From assembly GCA_030041475.1 (NCBI GenBank), contig JASHNU010000022.1:1-53244 (forward strand): a DNA stretch of 53,244 nucleotides, read 5' to 3'. Position 1 is the first letter of the stretch. Each line of letters opens with the position of its first letter. Positions 36,654 through 45,150 of this stretch are shown piece after piece. The notes beneath the pieces were generated by a model, which saw nothing but the letters and a program-made list of their open reading frames with translations, was not told the origin of the DNA and searched no databases. This stretch comes from Candidatus Sulfotelmatobacter sp. Lineage in GTDB: Bacteria > Acidobacteriota > Terriglobia > Terriglobales > Acidobacteriaceae. A program made the position numbers and the translations under genes.

Positions 36654-38507
36654 CTATTTCGTCTGCCCGGACAATGCCTTTTCCACGATCAGAATCGCCT
36701 CACGGCCCGGCCGTGCCGCGCATTTCTGCGGCGGCGGAAATCCCCGCACCCAGACAATCTCGTTGCCGCTCACGACTACCGGCCAAAGCCTGCGCTCCGC
36801 CTGCGCCAAGTGGCGCTCCTGGAGCAGTTCCTTGATCTTCTTCGGGGACTTTGTATGGGCCGGCCAGAATCGGTCGCCCGGACGCCAGTTCCGCACCCTT
36901 AACGGTCCGGGCAAAGATCCCGCATCCAGAAGGTGAGCAGCATTATACCCCGCTTGCGATTCCGCCGGAACGCGTCGCGCCTCGATCACCATCTCCACCT
37001 CTTCGACTCTCACCTGACCAGGGACCGCCAGGTCGTATTCGTAATTAGCGGTGGTCGCTGTCTCGCGCAAGTCCGGAGTCAGGAAGACCAGTTCGTCCGA
37101 TTCCGTTCGCAGCTTCCACCCAAGCGGCAGCGACAACTCCTTGCCCGCCGCACTGCCGTCCCCGGCGAATCGCAAGATCTCTTCGACGTGCTTGAACTCG
37201 AATGGAATCCCCGCCTCAGCGCCGATCGCCTTTACCAGTCTGCGCTGCACCGCAATCGGCTCCGCCAGAAACCACAGCCGGCTCACCGACGCGTTCATGA
37301 CCAGCCACGGCGCATTCTCGATTCTCTCTTGTAGAAGAAAAGCCCTGTCATCCTGAGACGGGCGCTCTTTGCCCGTCGAAGGATCTGGGCGAGCCGTGCC
37401 AAGCGTTCGCGTTTCCTGCGAACGCATAATTGGCACGCTTGGCTCGCTTCCCTTATGACCCGCCTGAATTTGCACCAACCCTGCCCCGGATAACGCCTTC
37501 TTTGCCCACTCCGGCTCCGTCCAGTGCACAACCGTCCCCATCCATCCGGCCGCTTCGTTCTCCCAGTAATCTTCTTCGCCGCGCGCAATCTCCGCGAGTT
37601 CGGCTAAATTCTGCGCTACCGACGGATTAAACTCTCGCTCCAGCAGAGGAACCACCAGCTTGCGCACCCGGTTGCGCGTGAGCGCTTCATCCGAGTTGGT
37701 AGAATCCTCACGCCAGCCCTGCCCAATGTCCCTGAGATACTGCTCCAGCTCGCATCGGCGAATCGCGAGCAGCGGGCGCACAATTTCGCCGCAGACTTCG
37801 CCCTCGTCATCTTCCACCGCAATCCGCGGATAGATTCCTCTCAGCCCCCGCGTCCCCGCTCCACGAATCAGCCGCATCAGAACCGTCTCGGCCTGATCGT
37901 CGAGCGTGTGCCCGGTGGCGATCTTGTCGAGCCTCCGATACTGATTTGAAGGGGCGCGGCTTCCAGCCGCGCTGTCTGAGTCAACGTGGAAGAGCGGCGC
38001 TTCAGCGCCGCGCACGGGCGTTTCTTCTGAGTGGGGCTTTAGCCCCTGTGTTCCTGCTGACCCGGGCACATGCGGGAGGGGCACGGCTTCAGCCGTGCCG
38101 TCCAGACCAGAAGGAGAGTTGGGCTTTAGCCCCTGAGGGTCGCTGTCCTCCCCGATCAAAAACCGAAAGAACCCATACCTCACATCCCGCGCAGCCGCCT
38201 CCACGCCGACGCGCTCCTGCTCCGCTACCCGCGCCACATCCTCACTGTCGACCTGAAACTCCAGATCATGCTGGCGCGCCAGATTCGCGACGAACTGCTC
38301 GTCCGCATCCGATTCCGCCCCGCGCAGCTTGTGATTGAAATGAACGACGGAAAGAACAATCCCCAACTCGCCCCGCAACTCGAGCATCAGCCGCAGCAGC
38401 GCAACCGAATCAATCCCGCCGGAAACGGCCACGCCGACGCGGTCCCCGGCATGGAGCAACTCGTCCTTGCGAAGTCGATGAAGTAGACACGTTGCAAGCG
38501 GATGCAC
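36654..38507 (-). CDS. tilS: tRNA(Ile)-lysidine synthase with two repeat-derived insertions
   Basis: 617 aa, start GTG 38507. The PP-loop ATPase motif VSGGIDSVALLRL is at 28-40, and the TilS core follows (VVHFNHKLRG, KIATGHTLDDQAETVLMRLIRGAGTRGLRGI, EDSTNSDEALTRNRVR). Residues about 119-189 and 346-394 have no TilS counterpart. They are translations of DNA repeats: five palindromes at 37954-38132 and the CATCCTGAG element at 37345-37457. Both inserts keep the frame. They lie in surface loops between conserved blocks, so the enzyme may still work. TilS modifies C34 of tRNA-Ile (CAU) and is essential. It is the first gene of tilS-hpt-ftsH. Confidence 0.92.
   Translation of the reverse strand: MHPLATCLLHRLRKDELLHAGDRVGVAVSGGIDSVALLRLMLELRGELGIVLSVVHFNHKLRGAESDADEQFVANLARQHDLEFQVDSEDVARVAEQERVGVEAAARDVRYGFFRFLIGEDSDPQGLKPNSPSGLDGTAEAVPLPHVPGSAGTQGLKPHSEETPVRGAEAPLFHVDSDSAAGSRAPSNQYRRLDKIATGHTLDDQAETVLMRLIRGAGTRGLRGIYPRIAVEDDEGEVCGEIVRPLLAIRRCELEQYLRDIGQGWREDSTNSDEALTRNRVRKLVVPLLEREFNPSVAQNLAELAEIARGEEDYWENEAAGWMGTVVHWTEPEWAKKALSGAGLVQIQAGHKGSEPSVPIMRSQETRTLGTARPDPSTGKERPSQDDRAFLLQERIENAPWLVMNASVSRLWFLAEPIAVQRRLVKAIGAEAGIPFEFKHVEEILRFAGDGSAAGKELSLPLGWKLRTESDELVFLTPDLRETATTANYEYDLAVPGQVRVEEVEMVIEARRVPAESQAGYNAAHLLDAGSLPGPLRVRNWRPGDRFWPAHTKSPKKIKELLQERHLAQAERRLWPVVVSGNEIVWVRGFPPPQKCAARPGREAILIVEKALSGQTK
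37345..37457 (+). repeat. Dispersed CATCCTGAG...AAGGATCT element, copy B, inside tilS
   Basis: It starts CTGTCATCCTGAG, contains ACGGGC/GCCCGT and GCGTTCGC/GCGAACGC inverted arms, then GAAGGATCTGGGCGAG, and ends TTGGCTCGCTTCCCTTATG. The outer GTGCCAA/TTGGCAC pair forms a larger stem. It is translated in frame in tilS (residues about 346-394). Copy C at 50330 shares GAAGGATCTGGGCGAG and the GGCTCGC-TCC-TTAT end. Confidence 0.75.
37954..38132. repeat. Array of five small palindromes inside tilS
   Basis: In order: GCGCGGCTTCCAGCCGCGC (37954-37972), GCGGCGCTTCAGCGCCGC (37994-38011), GGGGCTTTAGCCCC (38033-38046), GGCACGGCTTCAGCCGTGCC (38080-38099) and GGGCTTTAGCCC (38121-38132). All share a GGCTT(C/T)AGCC-type core. 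They resemble REP/ERIC-like dispersed palindromes. The whole stretch is open in the tilS frame. Confidence 0.8.
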
Positions 38508-38570
38508 AAAAATATGTTACATCCGCCGAGGAAATAAACGGACTGACGCTCACTGGCCAAGATGGCCTGG

Positions 38571-38876
38571 TCACACGCTGTCTTGAGGGACTTTTTTCCG
38601 GAAGAAGTTGGTTAAGTGGTACGCGAAATTCGGCCAGCACAGAAATCCCAGGGCGACGAACCCGCAAACAACCCGCGCGTGTGCAAGCCTGGCCCCCGGA
38701 AGATAGTATCCTGCGGTAAATCCTGCTACCACAAGCGCCCACCGGACAAGGCGAGAAGGGTTGTCCAAAGGATAATCCACCTCTGCCTTGTGCCGAATGG
38801 CCCAGACCGATAGCCAGATGCAGGCGATTTTGGCCGAGAAACTCGCGTAGAACGAAAAGAAGCTCGCGATTACCAT
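38571..38876 (-). CDS. Small membrane protein, unknown function
   Basis: 101 aa, start ATG 38876 with GGAT upstream. Hydrophobic stretches near residues 5-24 and 45-60, with another around 68-84, suggest two or three transmembrane helices (ALVVAGFTAGYYLPGA; CGFVALGFLCWPNFAYHL). It ends with a basic tail, FFRKKVPQDSV. I recognise no family. It lies between tilS and thrS on the same strand, 30 bases downstream of thrS, and may share its transcript. Confidence 0.65.
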   Translation of the reverse strand: MVIASFFSFYASFSAKIACIWLSVWAIRHKAEVDYPLDNPSRLVRWALVVAGFTAGYYLPGARLAHARVVCGFVALGFLCWPNFAYHLTNFFRKKVPQDSV

Positions 38877-38906
38877 AGGATCCGCGCAACAAAATTCTGA
38901 ATCAGC

Positions 38907-40895
38907 CTACAACCCCGCGCTCTTCTCCTTAATCAGCTTCCCAATCTTCTCCACGAACTCCGCCGACGGCATGTCCTCGGTCTTCTCTTTCCCTCGCGTC
39001 CGGACGTTCACCTTGCCCGCCTCCGCCTCTTTATCTCCAACCACGAGCAGGAACGGCACCTTCTGCATGGCGTGCTCGCGAATCTTGGCGTTCATCTTCT
39101 CGTTGCGCGCGTCCACTTCCACGCGCACGCCAATCGCCTCGAGCTGAGCGGCAACTTTATTCGCGTAGTCCGTGTGACGCTCCGCAATTGGAATCATCAC
39201 CGCCTGCACCGGCGACAGCCACACCGGAAATGCGCCCGCATAGTGCTCGATCAGCACGCCGAAGAATCGTTCCACCGATCCATACAGCGCGCGATGCACC
39301 ATCACCGGCTGCTTGCGCGTGCCGTCTTCCGCAACGTACTCCAATCCGAACCGCTGCGGCAGATTAAAGTCGAACTGGACCGTCGAAAGCTGCCACAGCC
39401 GCCCGATCGCATCCACCAGCTTGATGTCAATCTTCGGCCCGTAAAACGCCGCCTCGCCCGGAATCGTCTTGTACTTGATCTTCTGCGCCTTCAGAACTTT
39501 TTCGAGCGACTGTTGGGCGTGGTTCCACTGCTCTTCACTGCCTACGAAATTCTTCTTGTCCTCAGGATTCCACGTCGAAAGCTCAACCTGATATTCGTCG
39601 AAGCCGAAGTCCTTCAGCACATCCAGGGCAAAATCCAGGCAGAGCGCAATCTCGCCCTCGATCTGCTCCCGCGTACAGAAGATGTGCGCGTCGTCCTGGG
39701 TGAATCCACGCACCCTCATTAACCCGTGCATTACGCCCGAACGCTCATAGCGATACACCGTGCCCAGTTCGCCCAACCGCACCGGCAGGTCGCGATACGA
39801 CTTCAGCGAGTCTTTATAGATCAGAATGTGCCCCGGGCAGTTCATCGGCTTCAGCCGGTACTCGGCGTCGTCGAGCTCCATGGCGTCGAACATGTTCTGC
39901 GAGTAGTAGCCCTCGTGTCCGGAGGTATAGAACAGCTGGCGCCGCGCCACATGGGGCGTGTACACCAACGAGTATCCACGCTTGATGTACTGCTCGCGCA
40001 TCCAGTCTTCCATCTCCTTGCGGATGATCCCGCCCTTGCGATGCCAGAAAATCAGCCCGGGCCCGGCCAGCTCCTGAATGGAAAACAGATCAAGCTGCTT
40101 GCCCAGCACGCGATGGTCGCGCTTTTTCGTTTCTTCGACGTGCCTCAGATAGTCGTCGAGGTCTTTTTTCGAGAAGAACGACGTCCCGTAGATCCGCTGC
40201 AGCTGCGGATTCTTCTCGTCCCCCAGCCAGTACGCGCCAGCGATGTTAAGCAGCTTGAACGCCTTGATCCTTCCCGTCGAGGGAATGTGTGGCCCGCGGC
40301 AGAAGTCGGTGAATTTGCCCGTGCGGTAGATCGAAATTCTTTCATCGGGCTTGGTGAACTGCTCGATGAAGTGGCACTTCATGAAGTCGCCGTCCTTCTT
40401 GAACTCGGCCAGTCCCTGGTCGCGGGGCAGAAACTCGCGCGCATAGGGAATGTTTTGCTCGACCAGCTCCTGCATCTTCTTCTCGATCTTTTCCAGGTCC
40501 TCGGGCGTGAACGGAGTCGGCCGGTAGAAGTCGTAAAAGAATCCGCTCTCGGTCGCGGGTCCATGGCCGAGCTTCGTCTCCGGAAAAAGCTCCAGCACCG
40601 CCGCGGCCAGCAGATGCGCCGACGAATGCCGATACACCTCGAGCGCCTCGGGATCTTTCTCAGTGATGATGCGGAGATCGGTATCTTTTTCGAGGGGCCG
40701 GGTCAGGTCGATCAGATCGCCGCCCGAGTTTTGCTCGGCGGGCGCGCCATTGGAACTAAGCGGGCGAGCCTTCGCCGCCAGCGCCGTCTCGGCCAGCCGC
40801 GGGCTGATCGATTTCGCCACCTCAAGCGCAGTCGTGCCTTTGGGAAATTCCTTTTCGCTCCCGTCGGGGAACTTGATATGAATGCTGTCAGCCAT
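38907..40895 (-). CDS. thrS: Threonyl-tRNA synthetase
   Basis: 662 aa from ATG 40895 (TTG 40904 is possible). The N-terminal TGS domain (IHIKFPDGSEKEFPKGTTALEVA) is followed by the editing domain with HSSAHLLAAA (HxxxH). The class II catalytic core has KPMNCPGHILIY (zinc-binding Cys and His), RYERSGVMHGLMRVRGFTQDDAHIF, and motif 3 near the end (MVHRALYGSVERFFGVLIEHY). A C-terminal anticodon-binding domain follows (VMIPIAERHTDYANKV). The TGS and editing parts are intact. It is divergent from a secreted-protein gene with a strong palindrome between them. Confidence 0.97.
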   Translation of the reverse strand: MADSIHIKFPDGSEKEFPKGTTALEVAKSISPRLAETALAAKARPLSSNGAPAEQNSGGDLIDLTRPLEKDTDLRIITEKDPEALEVYRHSSAHLLAAAVLELFPETKLGHGPATESGFFYDFYRPTPFTPEDLEKIEKKMQELVEQNIPYAREFLPRDQGLAEFKKDGDFMKCHFIEQFTKPDERISIYRTGKFTDFCRGPHIPSTGRIKAFKLLNIAGAYWLGDEKNPQLQRIYGTSFFSKKDLDDYLRHVEETKKRDHRVLGKQLDLFSIQELAGPGLIFWHRKGGIIRKEMEDWMREQYIKRGYSLVYTPHVARRQLFYTSGHEGYYSQNMFDAMELDDAEYRLKPMNCPGHILIYKDSLKSYRDLPVRLGELGTVYRYERSGVMHGLMRVRGFTQDDAHIFCTREQIEGEIALCLDFALDVLKDFGFDEYQVELSTWNPEDKKNFVGSEEQWNHAQQSLEKVLKAQKIKYKTIPGEAAFYGPKIDIKLVDAIGRLWQLSTVQFDFNLPQRFGLEYVAEDGTRKQPVMVHRALYGSVERFFGVLIEHYAGAFPVWLSPVQAVMIPIAERHTDYANKVAAQLEAIGVRVEVDARNEKMNAKIREHAMQKVPFLLVVGDKEAEAGKVNVRTRGKEKTEDMPSAEFVEKIGKLIKEKSAGL

Positions 40896-40999
40896 AATGT
40901 GCAAACCTGCAGGAATTGTGAATCCTTCAGTCTAAAGAAGCCCGCAGGGAGGGGTCAATCGCGCAGACTGTAGGGTAGTGCCTCAGTTTGCAACTGCGT

Positions 41000-41040
41000 C
41001 ACTACCGACTGCAGTGTCCTAAGTTAGGACACTACCGACT
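41000..41040. promoter_or_regulatory. Palindrome flanked by direct repeats upstream of thrS
   Basis: AGTGTCCTAA (41013-41022) and TTAGGACACT (41024-41033) are perfect 10-base arms around one G. CACTACCGACT occurs at 41000-41010 and again at 41030-41040, a 30-base spacing. GGTAGTG nearby is the inverse of CACTACC. It lies in the divergent region between thrS and the 41152 gene, where an operator or T-box-independent control element would be expected. Confidence 0.55.
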
Positions 41041-41151
41041 CAGCCACGACCGATAATTTCAGGCGTATAATTGCGCCACGCCCCGGGGTCGGAACCGGAT
41101 TTCCTGCATCGTCCTTTCGCTTGCGGATTTACGCGAAGAGGTAACGCGGTC

Positions 41152-41949
41152 ATGCCAGGCGTACTGTTTTCGTTGGGCGCGGCCATCATAGCGATGGCCT
41201 TGTGCGATCCTCTGGTCGCGTCGCAGGTCGCAAACCCCGCAACCGGCGCTCCAGCGAGCGCTCGATCTGGCCAGATCGAGCCTGCGGCCGCTTTTGTGGT
41301 CGAAATGACCAAATCCATCGATGCCAAGAAAGCCAAGGCCAACGACCCGGTCCCCGCTCGTCTGACGATGGACGTGCTCGCCCACGGCCACATCGTGGCT
41401 CCGCGAGGAACGCAGATCGTCGGGCATGTCGCTGCCGCTGCAGCTCAGTCCCGCTATGTTTCCGGGGCCCGCGTCGAGATCGCTTTTGATAGCATCGTCT
41501 TCAAGAACGGCTTCGAACTGCCCTTGCGCGCCACCATTCGCGCGATCGGCGCGCCCTTGCGGGCTGTTTTCCAGAGTGCTTCAAGCGACGTCGATGTGCC
41601 CGCCCAGACGGCGACACGACCACCGATGGGGCCGAACGAGTGGCGGAAAACTTATGCCAGTGCGACCCCCGGCTCCCGTCGCCCGGATATTGCCAACGGT
41701 CCTTTGGCAGAGCCCGGTGTCCCCGGCACGAAGGCCGGTCCGGCGCTCGGACCGGGCAGCGAGGGCGTGGTGGGAATCAAAGGGCTGGAGCTCGCAACCA
41801 GTGGCCATGCCTCGGCCATCAGCTCCGCCCACGGGAACTTTCACCTCAGCGGAGGGACGCAACTCGTCCTCCGTATCTCCGACCCGCAGCTCCTGTTGGA
41901 CTCCCTCGAGAAAAACCGCGAACGGACCGGGATCCAGCCGGGAAAATAA
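41152..41949 (+). CDS. Secreted protein with beta-barrel-like domain, unknown function
   Basis: 265 aa. ATG 41152 is preferred (AGAGGT upstream and a signal peptide, MPGVLFSLGAAIIAMAL); the frame is open 27 codons further upstream. The mature part has an Ala/Pro linker and then a beta-rich domain (AFVVEMTKSIDAKKAKANDPVPARLTMDV; IVAPRGTQIVGHV; GARVEIAFDSIVFKNGFELPL) reminiscent of TrbI/VirB10-type sheets common in Acidobacteria. The C-terminal part is Gly/Pro-rich and ends in a beta-like LVLRISDPQLLLDSL. No enzymatic motif seen. Exported; function unknown. Confidence 0.7.
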   Translation: MPGVLFSLGAAIIAMALCDPLVASQVANPATGAPASARSGQIEPAAAFVVEMTKSIDAKKAKANDPVPARLTMDVLAHGHIVAPRGTQIVGHVAAAAAQSRYVSGARVEIAFDSIVFKNGFELPLRATIRAIGAPLRAVFQSASSDVDVPAQTATRPPMGPNEWRKTYASATPGSRRPDIANGPLAEPGVPGTKAGPALGPGSEGVVGIKGLELATSGHASAISSAHGNFHLSGGTQLVLRISDPQLLLDSLEKNRERTGIQPGK

Positions 41950-41997
41950 TTCAGATTCGCGAAGAGCTAAGGGTTAATAGGCGGTTCACACCGAAAC

Positions 41998-42044
41998 AAG
42001 AACGGGGCAGGCACATGCCCGCCCCATCCAGTTGCCGTTCTTTT
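41998..42044. terminator. Terminator between the secreted protein and the VOC gene
   Basis: AAGAACGG and CCGTTCTTTT bound a longer hairpin with an inner GGGGCAGGC / GCCCGCCCC stem (one mismatch). A T-run follows on the plus strand and an A-rich flank on the other side, so it may serve both convergent genes. Confidence 0.65.
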
Positions 42045-42068
42045 AGTGGCACGTCATGTCGTCGGTTA

Positions 42069-43601
42069 TTACATCTGCACATCCTTGATGTGCGTCGCGA
42101 TGTACCAGATATTGCCGAAGTTGTCTTTCACGCCCGCGCTGCGGTCGCCGTAGAACTGGTCGGCTGGCTCCTGGAACGAAGTCGCACCGGCCGCCACGGC
42201 CTGCTTGTAAACCGCATCTACGTTGGGCACGTAGAGGTAGAACATCGCTGGAATCGGTTCGTACTTGCCGTGCGCCTCGCCCATTTCGATGACAGAGTCT
42301 CCCACCTGAATCTCGGCGTGATGTACCACGCCGTCCAGCGACGCGTACTTCGACACCTCCCAGGCCCCGAAAGCACGCTTCAGGAAGCCGATCAGTGGCT
42401 CGGCCCGCAACGGATGCAGATACGCATTCACACTGTGCAGCCCCTTCGGCACATAGCTCTCGCCTGGGTTTCTCGGGATGGCGGTGGCGATGTACCAGAA
42501 GTTGCCCGCCTTGTCTTTTACCGTACCCGAGCGCTCGCCGTACTCCTGATCGCGCGCCTGGTCAATCAGAGCAGCTCCGGCGGCCACGGCCTTGTTGATC
42601 ACAGTATCGGCGTCCTCGACATAAACATGGAGCGCATTGGGGTGAAAGGACGGAGGAGATTTCTTGCCCGGAATGCCGCCGCCGATCATGAGCATCGAGT
42701 CGCCGATGCGGACTTCACCATGCACCCCCATCGGCGTTTCCGCACGAAGGGTCTCCTCCGCGCCAAACGCTTGCTTCGCGAAGTCAAGCAGGGCCGGCCC
42801 ATCCTCGGCCACAAGATACGGGGTCACCATACGGAAGCCACGCGGGACGGCGCTTACGCCGGTCTTCTTCTCTGAAGTCACTCCGCCCTCGGGGCCGTGC
42901 TGCGTTCTCCTCATGCGGCGGTGCATTTCCTCGACCGACATTTCTTCTTTTACGGCGTACACGACCCAGGTATAACCAAACGGATCCTCGAGCGTGGCAT
43001 CGCGACGTCCGTAGAACTGATCCTGCGGCGCACGCACCAGCTTCATTCCTTTCGCCACGGCATGTTGCGTAAACGCATCCACATCGGGCACGTGAATCGA
43101 TAGCGAGATGGGCGAGTTTCCCAGCGTTTCGGCACTGAAGCGTCCTCCCGCGGGCCATTCGCCGCTAATGTGGATGATCGAGTCGCCGATCATGATCTCC
43201 GCATGAATGTCCCGCTCGGTTATTTGAAAACGGAACACTTCCTTCGCGCCGAAAGCCTGCTTATATAAATCAATTGCTTTCGCTGGATCACGGAATGCCA
43301 TTCTTGGTGATGCAGTCGTGCGCACGGCTGCAACGGGTTCAGCAACTGTAGACATACGATTTCTCCCTGTCAGCTCGGATTTCAATCGTGCCTTGAATCG
43401 TTCTCGCGGCAGATTGCGCAAGTCAGCCGCGATGCGCACCAGAGGTGCAACGTCCGCACTCATCCTGCCGAGCTTGCCGTCGGCCCGGGCCAGCATTACA
43501 TCCACGGCCTTGTTTAACTGATCGACGCCCGGCTGGTCGATCTTCTTCCGGTCGATCTTGTTCTCGCCGCCATTCCCGGAATGTAGAGAGCGCTTAGGCA
43601 T
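42069..43601 (-). CDS. Three-domain VOC (PhnB-like) protein with N-terminal sigma-associated segment
   Basis: 510 aa, start ATG 43601, overlapping the upstream sigma-factor stop by 8 bases (ATGCCTAA), so the two are coupled. The first 85 residues (LNKAVDVMLARADGKLGRM, LVRIAADLRNLPRERFKARLKSEL) look helical, like small anti-sigma or sigma-associated segments. Three tandem vicinal-oxygen-chelate domains follow: about 100-215 (AFRDPAKAIDLYKQAFGAKE...YTWVVYAVKE), 250-370 (RMVTPYLVAEDGPALLDFAKQAFGAEE...FWYIAT) and 385-508 (SVNAYLHPLRAEPLIGFLKRAFGAWE...IWYIATHI). Each has a metal-binding His or Glu pattern with some loss. It is probably a signal-output or regulatory partner of the sigma factor. Confidence 0.85.
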   Translation of the reverse strand: MPKRSLHSGNGGENKIDRKKIDQPGVDQLNKAVDVMLARADGKLGRMSADVAPLVRIAADLRNLPRERFKARLKSELTGRNRMSTVAEPVAAVRTTASPRMAFRDPAKAIDLYKQAFGAKEVFRFQITERDIHAEIMIGDSIIHISGEWPAGGRFSAETLGNSPISLSIHVPDVDAFTQHAVAKGMKLVRAPQDQFYGRRDATLEDPFGYTWVVYAVKEEMSVEEMHRRMRRTQHGPEGGVTSEKKTGVSAVPRGFRMVTPYLVAEDGPALLDFAKQAFGAEETLRAETPMGVHGEVRIGDSMLMIGGGIPGKKSPPSFHPNALHVYVEDADTVINKAVAAGAALIDQARDQEYGERSGTVKDKAGNFWYIATAIPRNPGESYVPKGLHSVNAYLHPLRAEPLIGFLKRAFGAWEVSKYASLDGVVHHAEIQVGDSVIEMGEAHGKYEPIPAMFYLYVPNVDAVYKQAVAAGATSFQEPADQFYGDRSAGVKDNFGNIWYIATHIKDVQM

Positions 43602-44169
43602 CGGCACCCTCCAGGCGCGCCCGCAAATTGGTCAGTGCGCGAAACTGTAACTGCTTCACCGCTCCTTCAGTCTTGCCAACCTCCCGTGCCACTTCCTTGA
43701 TGCTTTTCTCTTCCACAAATCGCAGCATGACCACGCGCCGCTGCTCGGCTGGCAAGGTATCGACCAGGCGAAATAAAGTGGCCCGCCGCTCGACTTCTTC
43801 GATTTCCGCCGGACTGATCTTTCCTGATTCGATCCTTCCTGATTCGGTCTGCGCCGATTCGATCCTCTCGTCGTCGACAACTTCCCGTCCTGCCCGCTGC
43901 CAGCGGTCGGAAATCAGGTTGGCCGCAATCCGGAACAGCCACGCCACAAACGGAATCCCGCGCCACTCAAACCGCTTCAAGTTCGCCAGCGCCTGATGAA
44001 ACGCCTCCGCCGTCACATCCTCGGCCTCGGCACGGTCGGCCACGCGCCGAACGACGTACGCATAGACGCGCTCGAAATGAAGTTCATAGAGCTCGCCAAA
44101 GCGGGCAGGATCCTGCTGCGCAGCCTCGATCAGAAGGCGCTCGTCCGCTTCTTTCTTCAGAGCCTTCAC
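43594..44169 (-). CDS. ECF-type RNA polymerase sigma factor
   Basis: 191 aa, start ATG 44169. Sigma-2 region: FGELYELHFERVYAYVVRRVADRAEAEDVTAEAFHQAL and AWLFRIAANLISDRWQR. Sigma-4 region: LFRLVDTLPAEQRRVVMLRFVEEKSIKEVAREVGKTEGAVKQLQFRALTNLRARL, with the helix-turn-helix. A variable linker (RIESAQTESGRIESGKIS) lies between. It directs transcription of a small regulon, and its stop overlaps the VOC gene. The pair forms an ECF sigma plus VOC effector unit. No zinc anti-sigma gene is adjacent. Confidence 0.92.
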   Translation of the reverse strand: MKALKKEADERLLIEAAQQDPARFGELYELHFERVYAYVVRRVADRAEAEDVTAEAFHQALANLKRFEWRGIPFVAWLFRIAANLISDRWQRAGREVVDDERIESAQTESGRIESGKISPAEIEEVERRATLFRLVDTLPAEQRRVVMLRFVEEKSIKEVAREVGKTEGAVKQLQFRALTNLRARLEGADA

Positions 44170-44250
44170 TTCAGGTCCTTCACGAATTCACCGCGGTTTG
44201 GCTTTACACAGGGATAACGGACGGAAAGCAGAAAAGGTTACGCAACCACA

Positions 44251-45096
44251 TTATTCGGAGGCTCCACCGGTCGAATCGTACAGGGCCGCCATCGCTGCCT
44301 TCACCTGGTTCGACACCGCCTCCAGGTCGCGCATCGTCAGCCCCGCCGTCGGGATCGGTTCGCCCACGCGCATCTCTAGCGGCTGGCATTTGATGTGGTA
44401 GGTGTCCATGGGCAGAAGTTCGTAGGTTCCCACGAGCGCGACCGGAACAATATCCACCTGCGCCTTGATCGCCAGAAAGAATGCTCCCGGCAGAAACGGC
44501 TTGATCTCGCCATCGGGCGTGCGCCCGCCCTCGGGGAAAATCACCAGCGGCAGGCCGTCCTTGAGCCCTTTCAACGCCTGCCGGATGCTGCTGATCGACC
44601 GCGATGGATTCTGCTGATCGATGCAGATCTGCCCCGAACGCTTCAAATGCCAGCCGATCACGGGATACGCCAGCAACTCTTTCTTGAAGGCAATGCGGAA
44701 CTGGAACGGCAGGTTCACATACAACACGGGAATATCGAGCGCCGAAGCGTGATTCACCGCGTAGACGTGCGCCTTTGAAGTATCGATCTTGTCGAGGCCA
44801 ATGACTTTGACCGGTGAGACGATCGTTTTCATGATCAGCCACGACCAGCCTCGCGCAAACCAATGCATGAGCCGGCCGTCGCGATCGAACAAACCTGCCA
44901 CCAGCCCCAGCGGCCCCATGACCAGCGTGTACAGCCAGATCAGCGGATCAAGAATCAGGTACGAGCGCAACCGGCTCGGCCAGCCGTATTTGCGTCCATT
45001 CCCCGCGGAGCGGGTTCGGCGGGCGGTGGCGGAAGCAGCCGTCGTCGCCGGCTCGCCCGTCTCCAGTTGCTCGACCGATGAGTTCACTTCCTGCAC
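44251..45096 (-). CDS. plsC: 1-acyl-sn-glycerol-3-phosphate acyltransferase
   Basis: 281 aa, start GTG 45096 with AGAAGAG upstream. A transmembrane segment is visible near residues 48-68. The acyltransferase motif HxxxxD is NHASALD, followed by the second block FKKELLAYPVIGWHLKRSG and the acceptor-binding FPEGGRT. The C-terminal PVALVGTYELLPM is typical of PlsC. It makes phosphatidic acid from lysophosphatidic acid. It is the last gene of a minus-strand group starting at cobO. The N-terminal 40 residues are low-complexity, Ala/Thr/Arg-rich. Confidence 0.9.
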   Translation of the reverse strand: MQEVNSSVEQLETGEPATTAASATARRTRSAGNGRKYGWPSRLRSYLILDPLIWLYTLVMGPLGLVAGLFDRDGRLMHWFARGWSWLIMKTIVSPVKVIGLDKIDTSKAHVYAVNHASALDIPVLYVNLPFQFRIAFKKELLAYPVIGWHLKRSGQICIDQQNPSRSISSIRQALKGLKDGLPLVIFPEGGRTPDGEIKPFLPGAFFLAIKAQVDIVPVALVGTYELLPMDTYHIKCQPLEMRVGEPIPTAGLTMRDLEAVSNQVKAAMAALYDSTGGASE

Positions 45097-45150
45097 GACT
45101 CTTCTATTCTAGGGGCATCTGCCAGGAAAACAAACGATGCGCCTCGGTTT

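Noticed and set aside
37954-38132. CRISPR array
   Set aside because: The units are palindromes of different length with irregular spacing and are translated in tilS; no repeat-spacer structure or cas genes.
39726-40973. 415-aa open frame antisense to thrS
   Set aside because: Shadow of thrS; no domain.
41640-42875. 411-aa open frame across the secreted protein and VOC genes
   Set aside because: It runs through two real genes and a terminator; no domain.
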